DNA of 64,000 nucleotides from RHLJ01 sp965601955 (GTDB lineage: Bacteria > Bacteroidota > Rhodothermia > Balneolales > Balneolaceae), in assembly GCA_965601955.1 (NCBI GenBank), contig OZ271855.1:1984001-2048000 (forward strand), given 5' to 3'. Shown piece after piece: positions 1-8,359 of the stretch. Under the pieces are notes generated by a model, which searched no databases, was not told the origin of the DNA, and was given only the letters and a program-made list of their open reading frames with translations. Both the position numbers and the translations under genes were made by a program. How positions within the stretch are numbered: position 1 is the first letter of the stretch; each line of letters begins with the position of its first letter.

Positions 1-113
1 TGTCCGGAAGATGTTTTAAATAATTGAATAAAAAAAGCATGCTTAAGATTACTGAAGGAGGCCTTTCAAATAGTTTTATGAAAGCACCTTTTCAAACCAA
101 TACCATAGATATA

Positions 114-1409
114 CTAGTTTATTATGACCTGGTATTGAAGTACAATCATATTTCTTCTCTCTTTTTGAGTAATTGCTATTCCTTCGGTAAAAAAGACGGG
201 TCTATTCTGAAGCCCTAACGTCAGCTTATTGAAATGACTATTTATGTAGTAGTTTATACTAAAGTCATAGACTAAAACAGGATCATTAAGCCTCTCGAAT
301 TCAGAATATTGAATAGAGATATTCGGCTGAATTTTATCACTCCTTCTACTAATGAAGCCTTCCCGAAAAAGATATCCAAGTTGGAAAAAAGCAGTCGTAC
401 CCGTTCCCATCATAGGGAACGCGTTTCCTGATCCATTGAAAGATGCATTTTGACTTATTCCATTGGCAGCATTGTTCGCTCCTACATTACGAATGTAATC
501 AGGGCCATAATTGAGTTTATACAACCCAAGGAAAGAGGTGATAGCAGTTCCTTTACTGTGGTTTACTGGCGAGTCAAAGAAGAAATCCACAGCAAAGTGA
601 GTCATATTATGGAACAATGTATCTGAACCATTGGGCGAACTCCACATAGCTTTTGGCTGATGCATAAAGCCAATACCGACATTAAAGAATTTTTTCTCCC
701 CCAGGTAAGTACCCTTAGAATATCCCGACTTATTACTCTCTTTATCGAAGAATTGGAATTTGACATACCCTGAAGTTTTTAACCTTGGCATTGTATTGGC
801 AAAATCGGAGTGGGTGCCGGGAGCATTAGAATCGAATGCGAGAGGGTTATTTAGAACAAATCGATAATCTAAAGCGCTCAACTTACCTTTTAACCATAAT
901 CCTAAATTTCTTGCTGTATCGTCATTTCTATTAACAGAATTAAGGGTTACTAGGGGGGCGTCTAATGTCAATAACGTGCTGCTACTTCTTACATCATAAC
1001 GTGTAAGCCCTTGCCAGCCAGATTTTCCCACACCAATTTCGAATTCATCTGCAATCGAATATTCAGCATAAAGGTCCAATACTTTGAATGAAAAGGAATC
1101 GCTGGTTTGATAGTTTAAATTGTTTCCTCCAAATGTACTGTAGATATAAATATCCGGAGTTAGCTGAGCTTTTATATTTACACGTAGCCTTCGTGCAGAG
1201 ATATCGAAATAAGAATCTGCGTCTTCTCCATAAATAGTGGAGCCTGGATTCAGTTCAGTATATCGTACCCAAAATTGAGTCATCAAAGATGCCTTGATAA
1301 ATGTTTGTCCCTCATCGTCCAGGTTGATTAACAAAGATTCATTTTGAGGAAAGGCATAGGATGAGAATAATACTATCGAGAATAGATAGGATAGTAGGAG
1401 TTTTTTCAT
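114..1409 (-). CDS. Exported porin-like beta-barrel protein
   Basis: A 431-residue protein with a clear signal peptide (Lys-Lys then a hydrophobic stretch, cleavage near residue 21 after Ala-Phe-Pro-Gln). The rest is rich in alternating aromatic and polar residues typical of outer-membrane beta-strands, with phrases such as RRLRVNIKAQLTPDIYIYSTFGG that resemble phosphate-selective porin O/P-like proteins. It does not end in Phe, which most barrels in this window do. It stands alone, downstream of and on the same strand as sucD's terminator. The porin-like call is by general pattern, and the substrate is unknown. Confidence 0.6.
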   Translation of the reverse strand: MKKLLLSYLFSIVLFSSYAFPQNESLLINLDDEGQTFIKASLMTQFWVRYTELNPGSTIYGEDADSYFDISARRLRVNIKAQLTPDIYIYSTFGGNNLNYQTSDSFSFKVLDLYAEYSIADEFEIGVGKSGWQGLTRYDVRSSSTLLTLDAPLVTLNSVNRNDDTARNLGLWLKGKLSALDYRFVLNNPLAFDSNAPGTHSDFANTMPRLKTSGYVKFQFFDKESNKSGYSKGTYLGEKKFFNVGIGFMHQPKAMWSSPNGSDTLFHNMTHFAVDFFFDSPVNHSKGTAITSFLGLYKLNYGPDYIRNVGANNAANGISQNASFNGSGNAFPMMGTGTTAFFQLGYLFREGFISRRSDKIQPNISIQYSEFERLNDPVLVYDFSINYYINSHFNKLTLGLQNRPVFFTEGIAITQKERRNMIVLQYQVIIN

Positions 1410-1492
1410 GAGTGAGTGCTTAAATCCACTAAAGGATAGTCACTCAATAAGAACTATTTATGAAGGCTGTTACCTCGCAGAAATTTTATAAT

Positions 1493-1527
1493 AAAAAAGC
1501 CTTCTTCAGATTTCTGAAGAAGGCCTT
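1493..1527 (-). terminator. Rho-independent terminator after sucD
   Basis: On the minus strand an 11-bp perfect stem (CTTCTTCAG core with a GGC base) closes a 4-base loop and is followed by a run of T residues. It sits about 25 bases beyond the sucD stop codon. Confidence 0.8.
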
Positions 1528-1551
1528 AAAATAATCTGAAAGTGAAGCTAT

Positions 1552-2421
1552 TTAAACTAGCACTCCTTTCAAGGTCTCACCAATATCAGCAGGGCTTTCA
1601 ACAACTGTAATACCTGCTTCAGCAAGGGCTCTTTTCTTTTCCTGCGCCGTTCCCTTGCCACCAGCGATAATGGCACCTGCGTGTCCCATTCTTCGTCCCG
1701 GAGGCGCTGTTGACCCCGCGATAAAGGCAACCACTGGTTTAGTAACATGTTCTTTGATATAAGCAGCAGCTTCTTCCTCAGCAGAACCTCCAATTTCACC
1801 GATAAGAACGATCGATTCTGTATCAGGATCGTCCTGGAAGAGTTTTACAGCGTCAAGGTGGGTAGTGCCGATTACCGGGTCACCACCAATACCGATTGCC
1901 GTACTTTGACCTAATCCCACTTTAGTAAGCTGATCTACTGCTTCATAAGTAAGTGTACCAGATCGGGAAATTAAACCGACAGAACCGGGAGAAAAGATAT
2001 TGCCAGGCATGATTCCAATCTTAGCTTCACCTGGAGTAATTACTCCCGGGCAATTTGGGCCAACAAGAGTAGCTCCACGGCTTTTCACTACCTGCTTAGC
2101 TACAATCATATCCTTAACCGGAATACCTTCTGTAATACAAATAATCACTTCGATACCTGCAAAAGCAGCTTCTGAAATGGCATCAGCTGCAAAGGCTGGG
2201 GGGACAAAAATAACGGAGGTATTAGCACCTTCTTTTTCAACTGCATCAGCTACCGTGTTAAATACAGGTCGATCTAAATGAGTTTGGCCTCCTTTTCCCG
2301 GAGTAACACCACCAATAACGGTTGTTCCATATTCGATCATTTGGCCTGCGTGGAAGCTACCTTCGCTTCCTGTGAATCCCTGTACAACAAGGCGGGTATT
2401 TTTTCCGACTAATACACTCAT
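1552..2421 (-). CDS. sucD: Succinyl-CoA ligase [ADP/GDP-forming] subunit alpha
   Basis: Catalyses the reversible, nucleotide-forming cleavage of succinyl-CoA in the TCA cycle together with the beta subunit SucC. The 289 residues match the length of E. coli SucD. The N-terminal CoA-binding Rossmann part contains GFTGSEGSFHAGQMIEYGT. The phosphohistidine loop is GHAGAII with His at about residue 247, and the IGIGGDPVIGT and VGPNCPGVI motifs are present. sucC is not next to it in this window, so the subunits are encoded apart. It is divergent from dnaG and has its own terminator. Confidence 0.97.
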   Translation of the reverse strand: MSVLVGKNTRLVVQGFTGSEGSFHAGQMIEYGTTVIGGVTPGKGGQTHLDRPVFNTVADAVEKEGANTSVIFVPPAFAADAISEAAFAGIEVIICITEGIPVKDMIVAKQVVKSRGATLVGPNCPGVITPGEAKIGIMPGNIFSPGSVGLISRSGTLTYEAVDQLTKVGLGQSTAIGIGGDPVIGTTHLDAVKLFQDDPDTESIVLIGEIGGSAEEEAAAYIKEHVTKPVVAFIAGSTAPPGRRMGHAGAIIAGGKGTAQEKKRALAEAGITVVESPADIGETLKGVLV

Positions 2422-2533
2422 TATTTATGTTTTAAAATTCTGGATTTTAGAGCGCAGGAATATACGGGCTAGTTCACAAAGTAGCTAAGTTACCGATCGA
2501 TAAATTTGGACTAGACAGATGATTCGTTCTGGA

Positions 2534-2585
2534 GATTTTGAAAAGTTGAAAGCTGTCAGCTACTAGCTAACAGCTTTTCAAAATC
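2534..2585. repeat. Long inverted repeat upstream of dnaG
   Basis: Two 12-base arms (GATTTTGAAAAG at 2534-2545 and its complement at 2574-2585) enclose a further self-complementary AGCTGT/ACAGCT and AGCT/AGCT region. There is no T-run, so this is not an ordinary terminator. It lies in the dnaG leader, 38 bases before the start codon. Confidence 0.6.
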
Positions 2586-2623
2586 TAACTTTATTACGAT
2601 CGACTAATTCCTCATTTTCAACT

Positions 2624-4627
2624 ATGATTTCAGACGCCAAGAAAGAAGAAGTTCGTGATGCAGCCGATATAGTTGAGGTAATCTCTGACTATGTGAAGCT
2701 CAAAAAATCGGGTAGTGGATTTATAGGGTTATGTCCTTATCACAATGAAAAAACGCCATCTTTTCACGTAACTCCTCGCCTTGGAATTTTTAAATGCTTT
2801 GGATGTGGCGAAACCGGTGACGTATTCAAATTTGTAATGGATCATGAAGGCGTAGGTTTTAATGAGGCCGTTCGACAACTTGCGGATAGATATGGGGTGT
2901 TTATCCCCGAAGAAGAGCAAAGTCCCGAGCAAACTGAAAGCAACCAGCTTAAGGAAGGAATTTATCATGCTCTGAAATATGCCGGGGTATATTATTATCG
3001 GAATCTGATAGAAAATCCTGATGCAAAGAAAGCGCTCGAATATTTAGACCGGAGAGGGTATACCGGTGAAACCATTAAGGCATTTGGACTGGGCTATTCG
3101 CCCTCAGGAGGGTCTGATTTATGGTTATCTGCTCAAAAAGCGGGAATTGATGAACAATACCTTCTTGAAGCCGACCTCATCAAACCCAGCCAAAAGGGGG
3201 AAGGATATTACGACACCTTCAGGGGAAGACTCATGTTTCCAATTTTTGGGCCCACCAGGAAAGTGATTGCTTTTGCCGGCCGGGTATTGGGAAATGAGAA
3301 AACAGCCAAATACATTAATTCCGCTCAAACAAAAGTCTATAATAAGAGCGAAGTAGTTTATGGAGTTAACTTTGCGAAGAATGAAATTCGAAAGCAGAAA
3401 GAAGTAATCCTGGTAGAAGGGTATACCGATGTAATCACATTGAGCCAACATGGGATTTTAAATGTAGTGGCGAGTTCAGGAACAGCTCTTACTGCCGGGC
3501 AAATGAAGGTACTTCATCGCTATGGGGATAAAATCACTATGATTTATGATGCGGATAATGCTGGTCAAAATGCGATGAAGCGTGGAATTGATATCGCATT
3601 AGCTGAAGGAATGGATGTGGAGTTGTTGGAGCTACCCGATGGAGAAGACCCAGATTCTTTTGTAAAGCAGTTCGGGAAAGAGTCCTTTGTGGAAATGAAG
3701 CAAAAAGAAGGAAAGGATTTTGTTGATTTCCTGATTCTCAAAGCTGAAGAAGAACAACGTATGGATAACCCTTCTCAGCAAAGTAAAGTGATCACGGAAA
3801 TTCTCGAAGCTATTGCGAACATAAAGGAAGAAATAAAGAGACAGACTTATGTACAACATCTCCACCAACGAACACAGAAATACCGAAGAGGTTCGGATCG
3901 GGAGCTATTCGAGGAATTGGAAAGAGTGCGATCTGTAAAAAGAAGAGAAGAGCAACGATCCAAACAAAGGGAAGAGTTTCGTGCCTCGCGGGAAGCTGAA
4001 CAAGCTCCTCCATTAGAAAGCCATGCCTCAGAAATGATTCCTTCAGAGGATGAAGGTTCGACACCCTCGTCAACAAAAAAGCCGCATTACGAAAAAGAAT
4101 TGATCCGCCTGATGGTTAGCTATGGTAAAGATATGGTAACCTATATTTGCTCATTGACTAATGATCGCCTATTTGAAGATGATGAGCTTAGAATGTTCTA
4201 CAGCGATATCGTTGAGCGGTATAAAAACGAAGAAGAAATTTCGTTTAATGTCTATTCCGGAAAACCGGAGCCATTTCCTCGTTTGGTTGGGGATGTATTC
4301 CTTGAGCAACATGCTGCCAGCGAACGGCACCAGGAAAAAGTAGGCCTTAAATATGAGAAGGATAAAAACCCGTACCGAACAGCTAAAAGTACTATAAAAA
4401 CATTAGAGCTGAATTTTTTTAAGAGCAAGCTGAATGAGTTAGCCGAAAAATATAAAGTGGCTGATGACGAAGAGAAGAAGAAGATTATCCAGGTGCAGGC
4501 TGACGTTCAGTCAAAGATCACGATAAGAGAACGTACCGACTCTGATGATTTTTACCCCGATCCCGAAGGAACTTCGGAAAACATTGTAAACGAAAAAGTG
4601 TTTGAGTATAAGATGAAAGGGGAATGA
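2624..4627 (+). CDS. dnaG: DNA primase
   Basis: Synthesises RNA primers for DNA replication and works with the replicative helicase DnaB. The N-terminal CHC2 zinc finger has Cys37, His40, Cys58 and Cys61. A DnaG catalytic core follows, and the TOPRIM domain shows VEGYTDV and YDADNAG for metal binding. At 667 residues it is a little longer than E. coli DnaG (581). A charged linker at about 430-500 precedes the divergent C-terminal helicase-interaction region. The usual rpsU and rpoD neighbours are absent. It converges on the VOC gene across a large hairpin. Confidence 0.96.
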   Translation: MISDAKKEEVRDAADIVEVISDYVKLKKSGSGFIGLCPYHNEKTPSFHVTPRLGIFKCFGCGETGDVFKFVMDHEGVGFNEAVRQLADRYGVFIPEEEQSPEQTESNQLKEGIYHALKYAGVYYYRNLIENPDAKKALEYLDRRGYTGETIKAFGLGYSPSGGSDLWLSAQKAGIDEQYLLEADLIKPSQKGEGYYDTFRGRLMFPIFGPTRKVIAFAGRVLGNEKTAKYINSAQTKVYNKSEVVYGVNFAKNEIRKQKEVILVEGYTDVITLSQHGILNVVASSGTALTAGQMKVLHRYGDKITMIYDADNAGQNAMKRGIDIALAEGMDVELLELPDGEDPDSFVKQFGKESFVEMKQKEGKDFVDFLILKAEEEQRMDNPSQQSKVITEILEAIANIKEEIKRQTYVQHLHQRTQKYRRGSDRELFEELERVRSVKRREEQRSKQREEFRASREAEQAPPLESHASEMIPSEDEGSTPSSTKKPHYEKELIRLMVSYGKDMVTYICSLTNDRLFEDDELRMFYSDIVERYKNEEEISFNVYSGKPEPFPRLVGDVFLEQHAASERHQEKVGLKYEKDKNPYRTAKSTIKTLELNFFKSKLNELAEKYKVADDEEKKKIIQVQADVQSKITIRERTDSDDFYPDPEGTSENIVNEKVFEYKMKGE

Positions 4628-4637
4628 TTCAATTACT

Positions 4638-4703
4638 CAATGGTTCAATTTCTCAATTAAGAATTGGAAGAGCTTCATTCTTAATTGAGAAATTGAACCA
4701 TTG
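4638..4703. repeat. 27-bp perfect inverted repeat between convergent genes
   Basis: Arms at 4638-4664 and 4677-4703 are perfect complements, with a 12-base loop that itself contains GAAG/CTTC. It fills the gap between dnaG and the VOC gene. It may act as a two-way transcription stop, but it has no GC-rich stem and no clean T-run. It is one of a family of such AT-rich hairpins in the window. Confidence 0.85.
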
Positions 4704-4710
4704 ATAATTG

Positions 4711-5121
4711 CTATCCTTTAGGGCAATTAAACATCCAACGGATTCCGAATTTATCCTCCAGCTGTCCAAATACGGCTCCCCAAAAAGTATCTTGCAATTC
4801 CATATGAACCGAACCTCCATCACCTAGCTTACCCCAGGTCGCTCTCATTTCTGCTTCATCGGTGAAAGAAAGGTTAAGATGAACATTATCACCGGCTGTT
4901 ACCCCTTTATGAGGTGCACCATCAGAAAACATTAATGCAGTGTTATTAAACGTTAGCTCGGCGTGCATCACTTTCTCTTTGTAATCGTCTTCTACCGGCA
5001 TATTTGCATCTCCAAAGCGCTGAAGAGAAGTAACTTCTCCGCCGAATACCTCCGTATAAAAGTTCAGGGCTTCTTCACAATTTCCAGGGAAAAAAATATA
5101 GGGAGTAATCATAGCTAACAT
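4711..5121 (-). CDS. VOC family (PhnB/glyoxalase-like) protein
   Basis: A 136-residue cytoplasmic protein of the vicinal oxygen chelate fold. The opening TPYIFFPGNCEEALNFYTEVFGGE is characteristic of the PhnB-like subgroup, and it closes with FGIRWMFNCPKG. The metal-ligand pattern of true glyoxalases is not fully evident, so the substrate is unknown. It stands alone, convergent with dnaG, and its start lies 26 bases beyond the stop of the DUF4159 gene, so the two could be co-transcribed. Confidence 0.85.
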   Translation of the reverse strand: MLAMITPYIFFPGNCEEALNFYTEVFGGEVTSLQRFGDANMPVEDDYKEKVMHAELTFNNTALMFSDGAPHKGVTAGDNVHLNLSFTDEAEMRATWGKLGDGGSVHMELQDTFWGAVFGQLEDKFGIRWMFNCPKG

Positions 5122-5147
5122 CTTAAGTTTATCGAGTATAGAGAAAT

Positions 5148-5822
5148 TTAAGTGCGGGTCAAAGCATATACTAAAATGTTAACACCCATTTTAAGTGCTC
5201 GATCTCTTACATCCGGCGCATTGTTGTGAACTTCAGGATCAGCCCAGCCATCTCCCAGGTTAGATTCATAGGTATAGTAAACCACTAATCTTCCATTTCT
5301 GAACAGTCCAAAACCTTTAGGGGATTGGTTATCATGTTCATGGATTTTAGGTAAGCCATTTCTAAACTCGAATACCTGGTTGTATATCGGGTGATTAAAT
5401 GGAAGTTCGATAAGCTCTTCATCCGGGTAGACTTCCTTTAGCAGTTTTCTGATATGTTCGTCCAGGCCATAATCATCATCTATATAAAGAAAACCTCCGT
5501 TATCAAGGTAGCTTCTGAGGTTTCTTATCTCGGTATTGTTTGCAGTGATAGTTCCGTGTCCAGTAAGGAAAAGGAATGGATAAGAATGTATTTCCTGGCT
5601 TCCCAGTGATACATCTTCATATTTCCCATTTATCGTTATAGGCACTTGTTGGTTTGTATATCGAATTAAGTTTGAAAGGGAAGAGGGGTCGTTATACCAA
5701 TCGCCTCCACCTCGATATTTAACACGTGCTATTTCAAAGCTCTCTGCATTTTGCGCTAATACTGGAGTTGAAAATGAACTTAAAGTAAAGGCAATGATTA
5801 AGATTGAGTAAAGCCGGAACAT
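5148..5822 (-). CDS. DUF4159 domain protein, exported
   Basis: A 224-residue protein with a signal peptide ending near Val-Leu-Ala-Gln (residue 24). The phrase FEIARVKYRGGGDWYNDPSSL opens the DUF4159 domain, whose fold resembles glutamine-amidotransferase/ThuA-like domains. LTGHGTI and YIDDDYGLD are also typical. In other genomes DUF4159 proteins often sit with MoxR/VWA gene sets. Here it is next to a VOC gene and is divergent from an unknown outer-membrane protein. The molecular function is not known. Confidence 0.8.
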   Translation of the reverse strand: MFRLYSILIIAFTLSSFSTPVLAQNAESFEIARVKYRGGGDWYNDPSSLSNLIRYTNQQVPITINGKYEDVSLGSQEIHSYPFLFLTGHGTITANNTEIRNLRSYLDNGGFLYIDDDYGLDEHIRKLLKEVYPDEELIELPFNHPIYNQVFEFRNGLPKIHEHDNQSPKGFGLFRNGRLVVYYTYESNLGDGWADPEVHNNAPDVRDRALKMGVNILVYALTRT

Positions 5823-5899
5823 TTATTCAGTTTTTTGAGATATAACATTTATAATTCACAAAGAGAGCATATCATAGATCAAGATAACCAAAGCAACAG

Positions 5900-7465
5900 A
5901 TGAAATATTTTTTTCCTGCCTTCTTTTTTCTTCTTTTAATCTCAGGAGTAGTAAAATCCCAGAATCTGGAAGATTTTCAACCCATAGAACTCGATCAGGG
6001 TTTTACTCCCTACCAAAGATATATTCCTTTTGAGTTTTTATTCCTGGTAGACAACGAGCTCACGAAGGTGATTTATAATCCAGCTTTTTTATCAGAAGCT
6101 GATTCATCCGCATTGTATGCTACGGTTGAGCCAGGAATCAGGCGTAATTATAGATTAGCTTATATCTCTCCAAAAAAATGGATGGTGAGAGGTAGTTTTA
6201 TGGATGATACCGATGACTCTAATTCATTAAGAGAAACTAGTTCAGATGAACAAAACACCTCATTATCAGGTATTTTTAGAGAAGAAGAAACGAGGACTTC
6301 TACAGAAGATTTAGATTCCAGTCAAAAACAGAACACTCATGCAGGAGAAATACAAGTTTCCAGGTTATTACCTTCGTCAAGCCAAGAGAGTTTTAGAGCT
6401 ATCAGCTTCGATTTTTCATACTCGATCTCAACCTGGGATAGCGAGTGGCAACGAACACGATTAACTACCACTGATACTGAGCTTTATAGGAATGATACTT
6501 TAGAAACAAGAAGAAGTGTGTTTGATTATTCATATACGCTTGGTGAAGACAAGACAAATCGTTCTCAATTTCAGGCAGGAATTACTTTTTCTTTTGCCAG
6601 GGAAAGATTGCAGGGAGTGCATCGCTTTTATGGAGAATATGGGGATATAGAGGTTAAGAATAACTCCATCAATTCAACCATCTCTGGCAATATCCTTGAA
6701 GAAGTTGAAAGTGACACTTCATTTCTAAATTCGAACAGAAGAAATATTGGAAATATCAACAATACAATATTTAACCCCTGGAATATAGGGTATAAAGGAT
6801 ATTTCAACAGGCAACTAAATTGGATGGGAGAGGACTATATTTTTGCTACTGTCCAAGCAAATTATGGCTCTGATGAGGGATTAATTGAAGTTGTTTATGA
6901 TGTTCAAAATCTTACAACAAATAATTCAGGTTCAGAAGGTTCTAATCCATTTGAAACCAACCTGGCTAAGCGAAATGCCAGTGCTTACCTGGGTACAGGG
7001 TTGTTTACTTTCGGTTATGTAGTAAAGAAAGAGCACGAAGATTTGACCATTTTTGCGGGGCTTTCACAAACACTTGCTTATTCTCAATTTGAAGGATTTA
7101 CGGGCAACCGGGGTGTTGGCATTTTAAGTGTAGATGAGAACCTCCAAACTGCTACTACAACTATTCCCATATTCGGTGAGTATCAACTAAATAAATGGAT
7201 TTCAGTTTTTGGAGGTGCTACCACAAACCTGAATTATACTTCTTCAACACAGGAATTGAGGACGGATATACCTACAGGAGAAAATTCTATTAGTGATCCT
7301 GATTCCTATTTAAGTAAGACAACTTCTCAAGAATACATAGAAAGAACGACTTCCTATTTTGGGCTAAAGGCTTCCCATAAATCCGGAATTACTGTTCTTG
7401 CAGATGTGAATGGGGATTTATCCCGTCTTTCCACCTGGTATTTTACAATCGGTTATAAATTCTAG
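5900..7465 (+). CDS. Hypothetical outer-membrane protein
   Basis: I do not recognise the family. The 521-residue product has a signal peptide (hydrophobic residues 4-18, cleavage near Lys-Ser-Gln), many Tyr/Phe/Trp-rich alternating segments and a terminal Tyr-Lys-Phe, which suggests a beta-barrel in the outer membrane. A Ser/Thr/Glu-rich, probably disordered stretch lies at about residues 105-150. It is convergent with and overlaps by four bases the DUF4249 gene, so the two 3' ends share sequence. Confidence 0.7.
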   Translation: MKYFFPAFFFLLLISGVVKSQNLEDFQPIELDQGFTPYQRYIPFEFLFLVDNELTKVIYNPAFLSEADSSALYATVEPGIRRNYRLAYISPKKWMVRGSFMDDTDDSNSLRETSSDEQNTSLSGIFREEETRTSTEDLDSSQKQNTHAGEIQVSRLLPSSSQESFRAISFDFSYSISTWDSEWQRTRLTTTDTELYRNDTLETRRSVFDYSYTLGEDKTNRSQFQAGITFSFARERLQGVHRFYGEYGDIEVKNNSINSTISGNILEEVESDTSFLNSNRRNIGNINNTIFNPWNIGYKGYFNRQLNWMGEDYIFATVQANYGSDEGLIEVVYDVQNLTTNNSGSEGSNPFETNLAKRNASAYLGTGLFTFGYVVKKEHEDLTIFAGLSQTLAYSQFEGFTGNRGVGILSVDENLQTATTTIPIFGEYQLNKWISVFGGATTNLNYTSSTQELRTDIPTGENSISDPDSYLSKTTSQEYIERTTSYFGLKASHKSGITVLADVNGDLSRLSTWYFTIGYKF

Positions 7466-8355
7466 AAATCAGGATTTCTTCTAATAAAAGTTCGGATAGT
7501 ATCTGAAGCCATGGCTCCAAAAAGGCCAATTCCGCCTTCAACATGGGTGATTACGTTCTGGATTTCTCCTGGTGAAAGCGTTGAACCTCCCAATTGAACA
7601 TCTTCAGATCGTATATAATCGAAGATATTGTCATCCACGGTGGAGGCTACAATGTCATTTTCCCCATAGAAAGCTAATGCGATCCATGGATAGCGTACGG
7701 TAATGCTACCATCTGGGTTTACATCAAAGTTTCCTTCGTTAAGTAAACCAGATGCGGTATTCGAAAATTCATCAAGTAAATCTTCATCATCATCATAGAA
7801 ATCTGCATACAATGGAGTAAGGTTATCAGGGTCAGGATTAACAGCAAGCGTATTGAATATATATACATTTTGACGGCCCGGATAAGAGCTCTCTGAAAGA
7901 GTTACTTCAAGCTGTTCAGTAGATTGATATACCAGTGTATCGAGGATTCCTCCAACAACTGTAAAATCACCCGGAACAATGGTTGTAGCAGAAATTTCTT
8001 CGTTTTGTTGGGTAAGAATTTCCAATCTATAGGTTCTGGATGGAAGTACTTCATGAAGAGAATTTGGAACATAAATACCGGGCTGACTCATGCCAAAAGT
8101 AAAGGTGGAGTCGATTCCAGTTCCATTTTCCTCCAATAAGCGAACGACCACAGTTGCACCGCTCACAGCAGTGTTTTCGAAACTATAAAATTCAAAAGCA
8201 GGAGCGGTAGTTGATAAACGAACCTGTTGCAAAACACGGCCAGCAACCAGGTAAGATTCTACCACATAAAACTCTTCATAATCACCCTGAGAATAATCGT
8301 CACACGCTGTGATTATTAAAATGCCGGAAATAAGGACTAGTAAATAATTTTTCAT
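7462..8355 (-). CDS. DUF4249 lipoprotein, partner of TonB receptor
   Basis: A 297-residue lipoprotein. The signal ends with ILIITACDD, a good lipobox with Cys at about 18. The body is a beta-rich DUF4249 domain, for example YEEFYVVESYLVAGRVL, a family regularly encoded just after TonB-dependent receptors in Bacteroidota. It starts 4 bases after the stop of the receptor gene, so the two form one operon. By analogy it probably sits on the outer membrane and assists the receptor. The ligand is unknown. Confidence 0.85.
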   Translation of the reverse strand: MKNYLLVLISGILIITACDDYSQGDYEEFYVVESYLVAGRVLQQVRLSTTAPAFEFYSFENTAVSGATVVVRLLEENGTGIDSTFTFGMSQPGIYVPNSLHEVLPSRTYRLEILTQQNEEISATTIVPGDFTVVGGILDTLVYQSTEQLEVTLSESSYPGRQNVYIFNTLAVNPDPDNLTPLYADFYDDDEDLLDEFSNTASGLLNEGNFDVNPDGSITVRYPWIALAFYGENDIVASTVDDNIFDYIRSEDVQLGGSTLSPGEIQNVITHVEGGIGLFGAMASDTIRTFIRRNPDF

Positions 8356-8359
8356 GATC

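Noticed and set aside
60..110. Terminator downstream of the porin-like gene
   Set aside because: Only a short AAGCATGCTT palindrome with a T-run at 29-45 can be seen, too small to support a call.
24..218. Short plus-strand reading frame at the left edge
   Set aside because: It runs antisense into the end of the porin-like gene and has no recognisable protein features or ribosome site.
2000..2281. 93-codon frame antisense to sucD
   Set aside because: It lies wholly within the well-conserved sucD gene; an open antisense frame is expected by chance.
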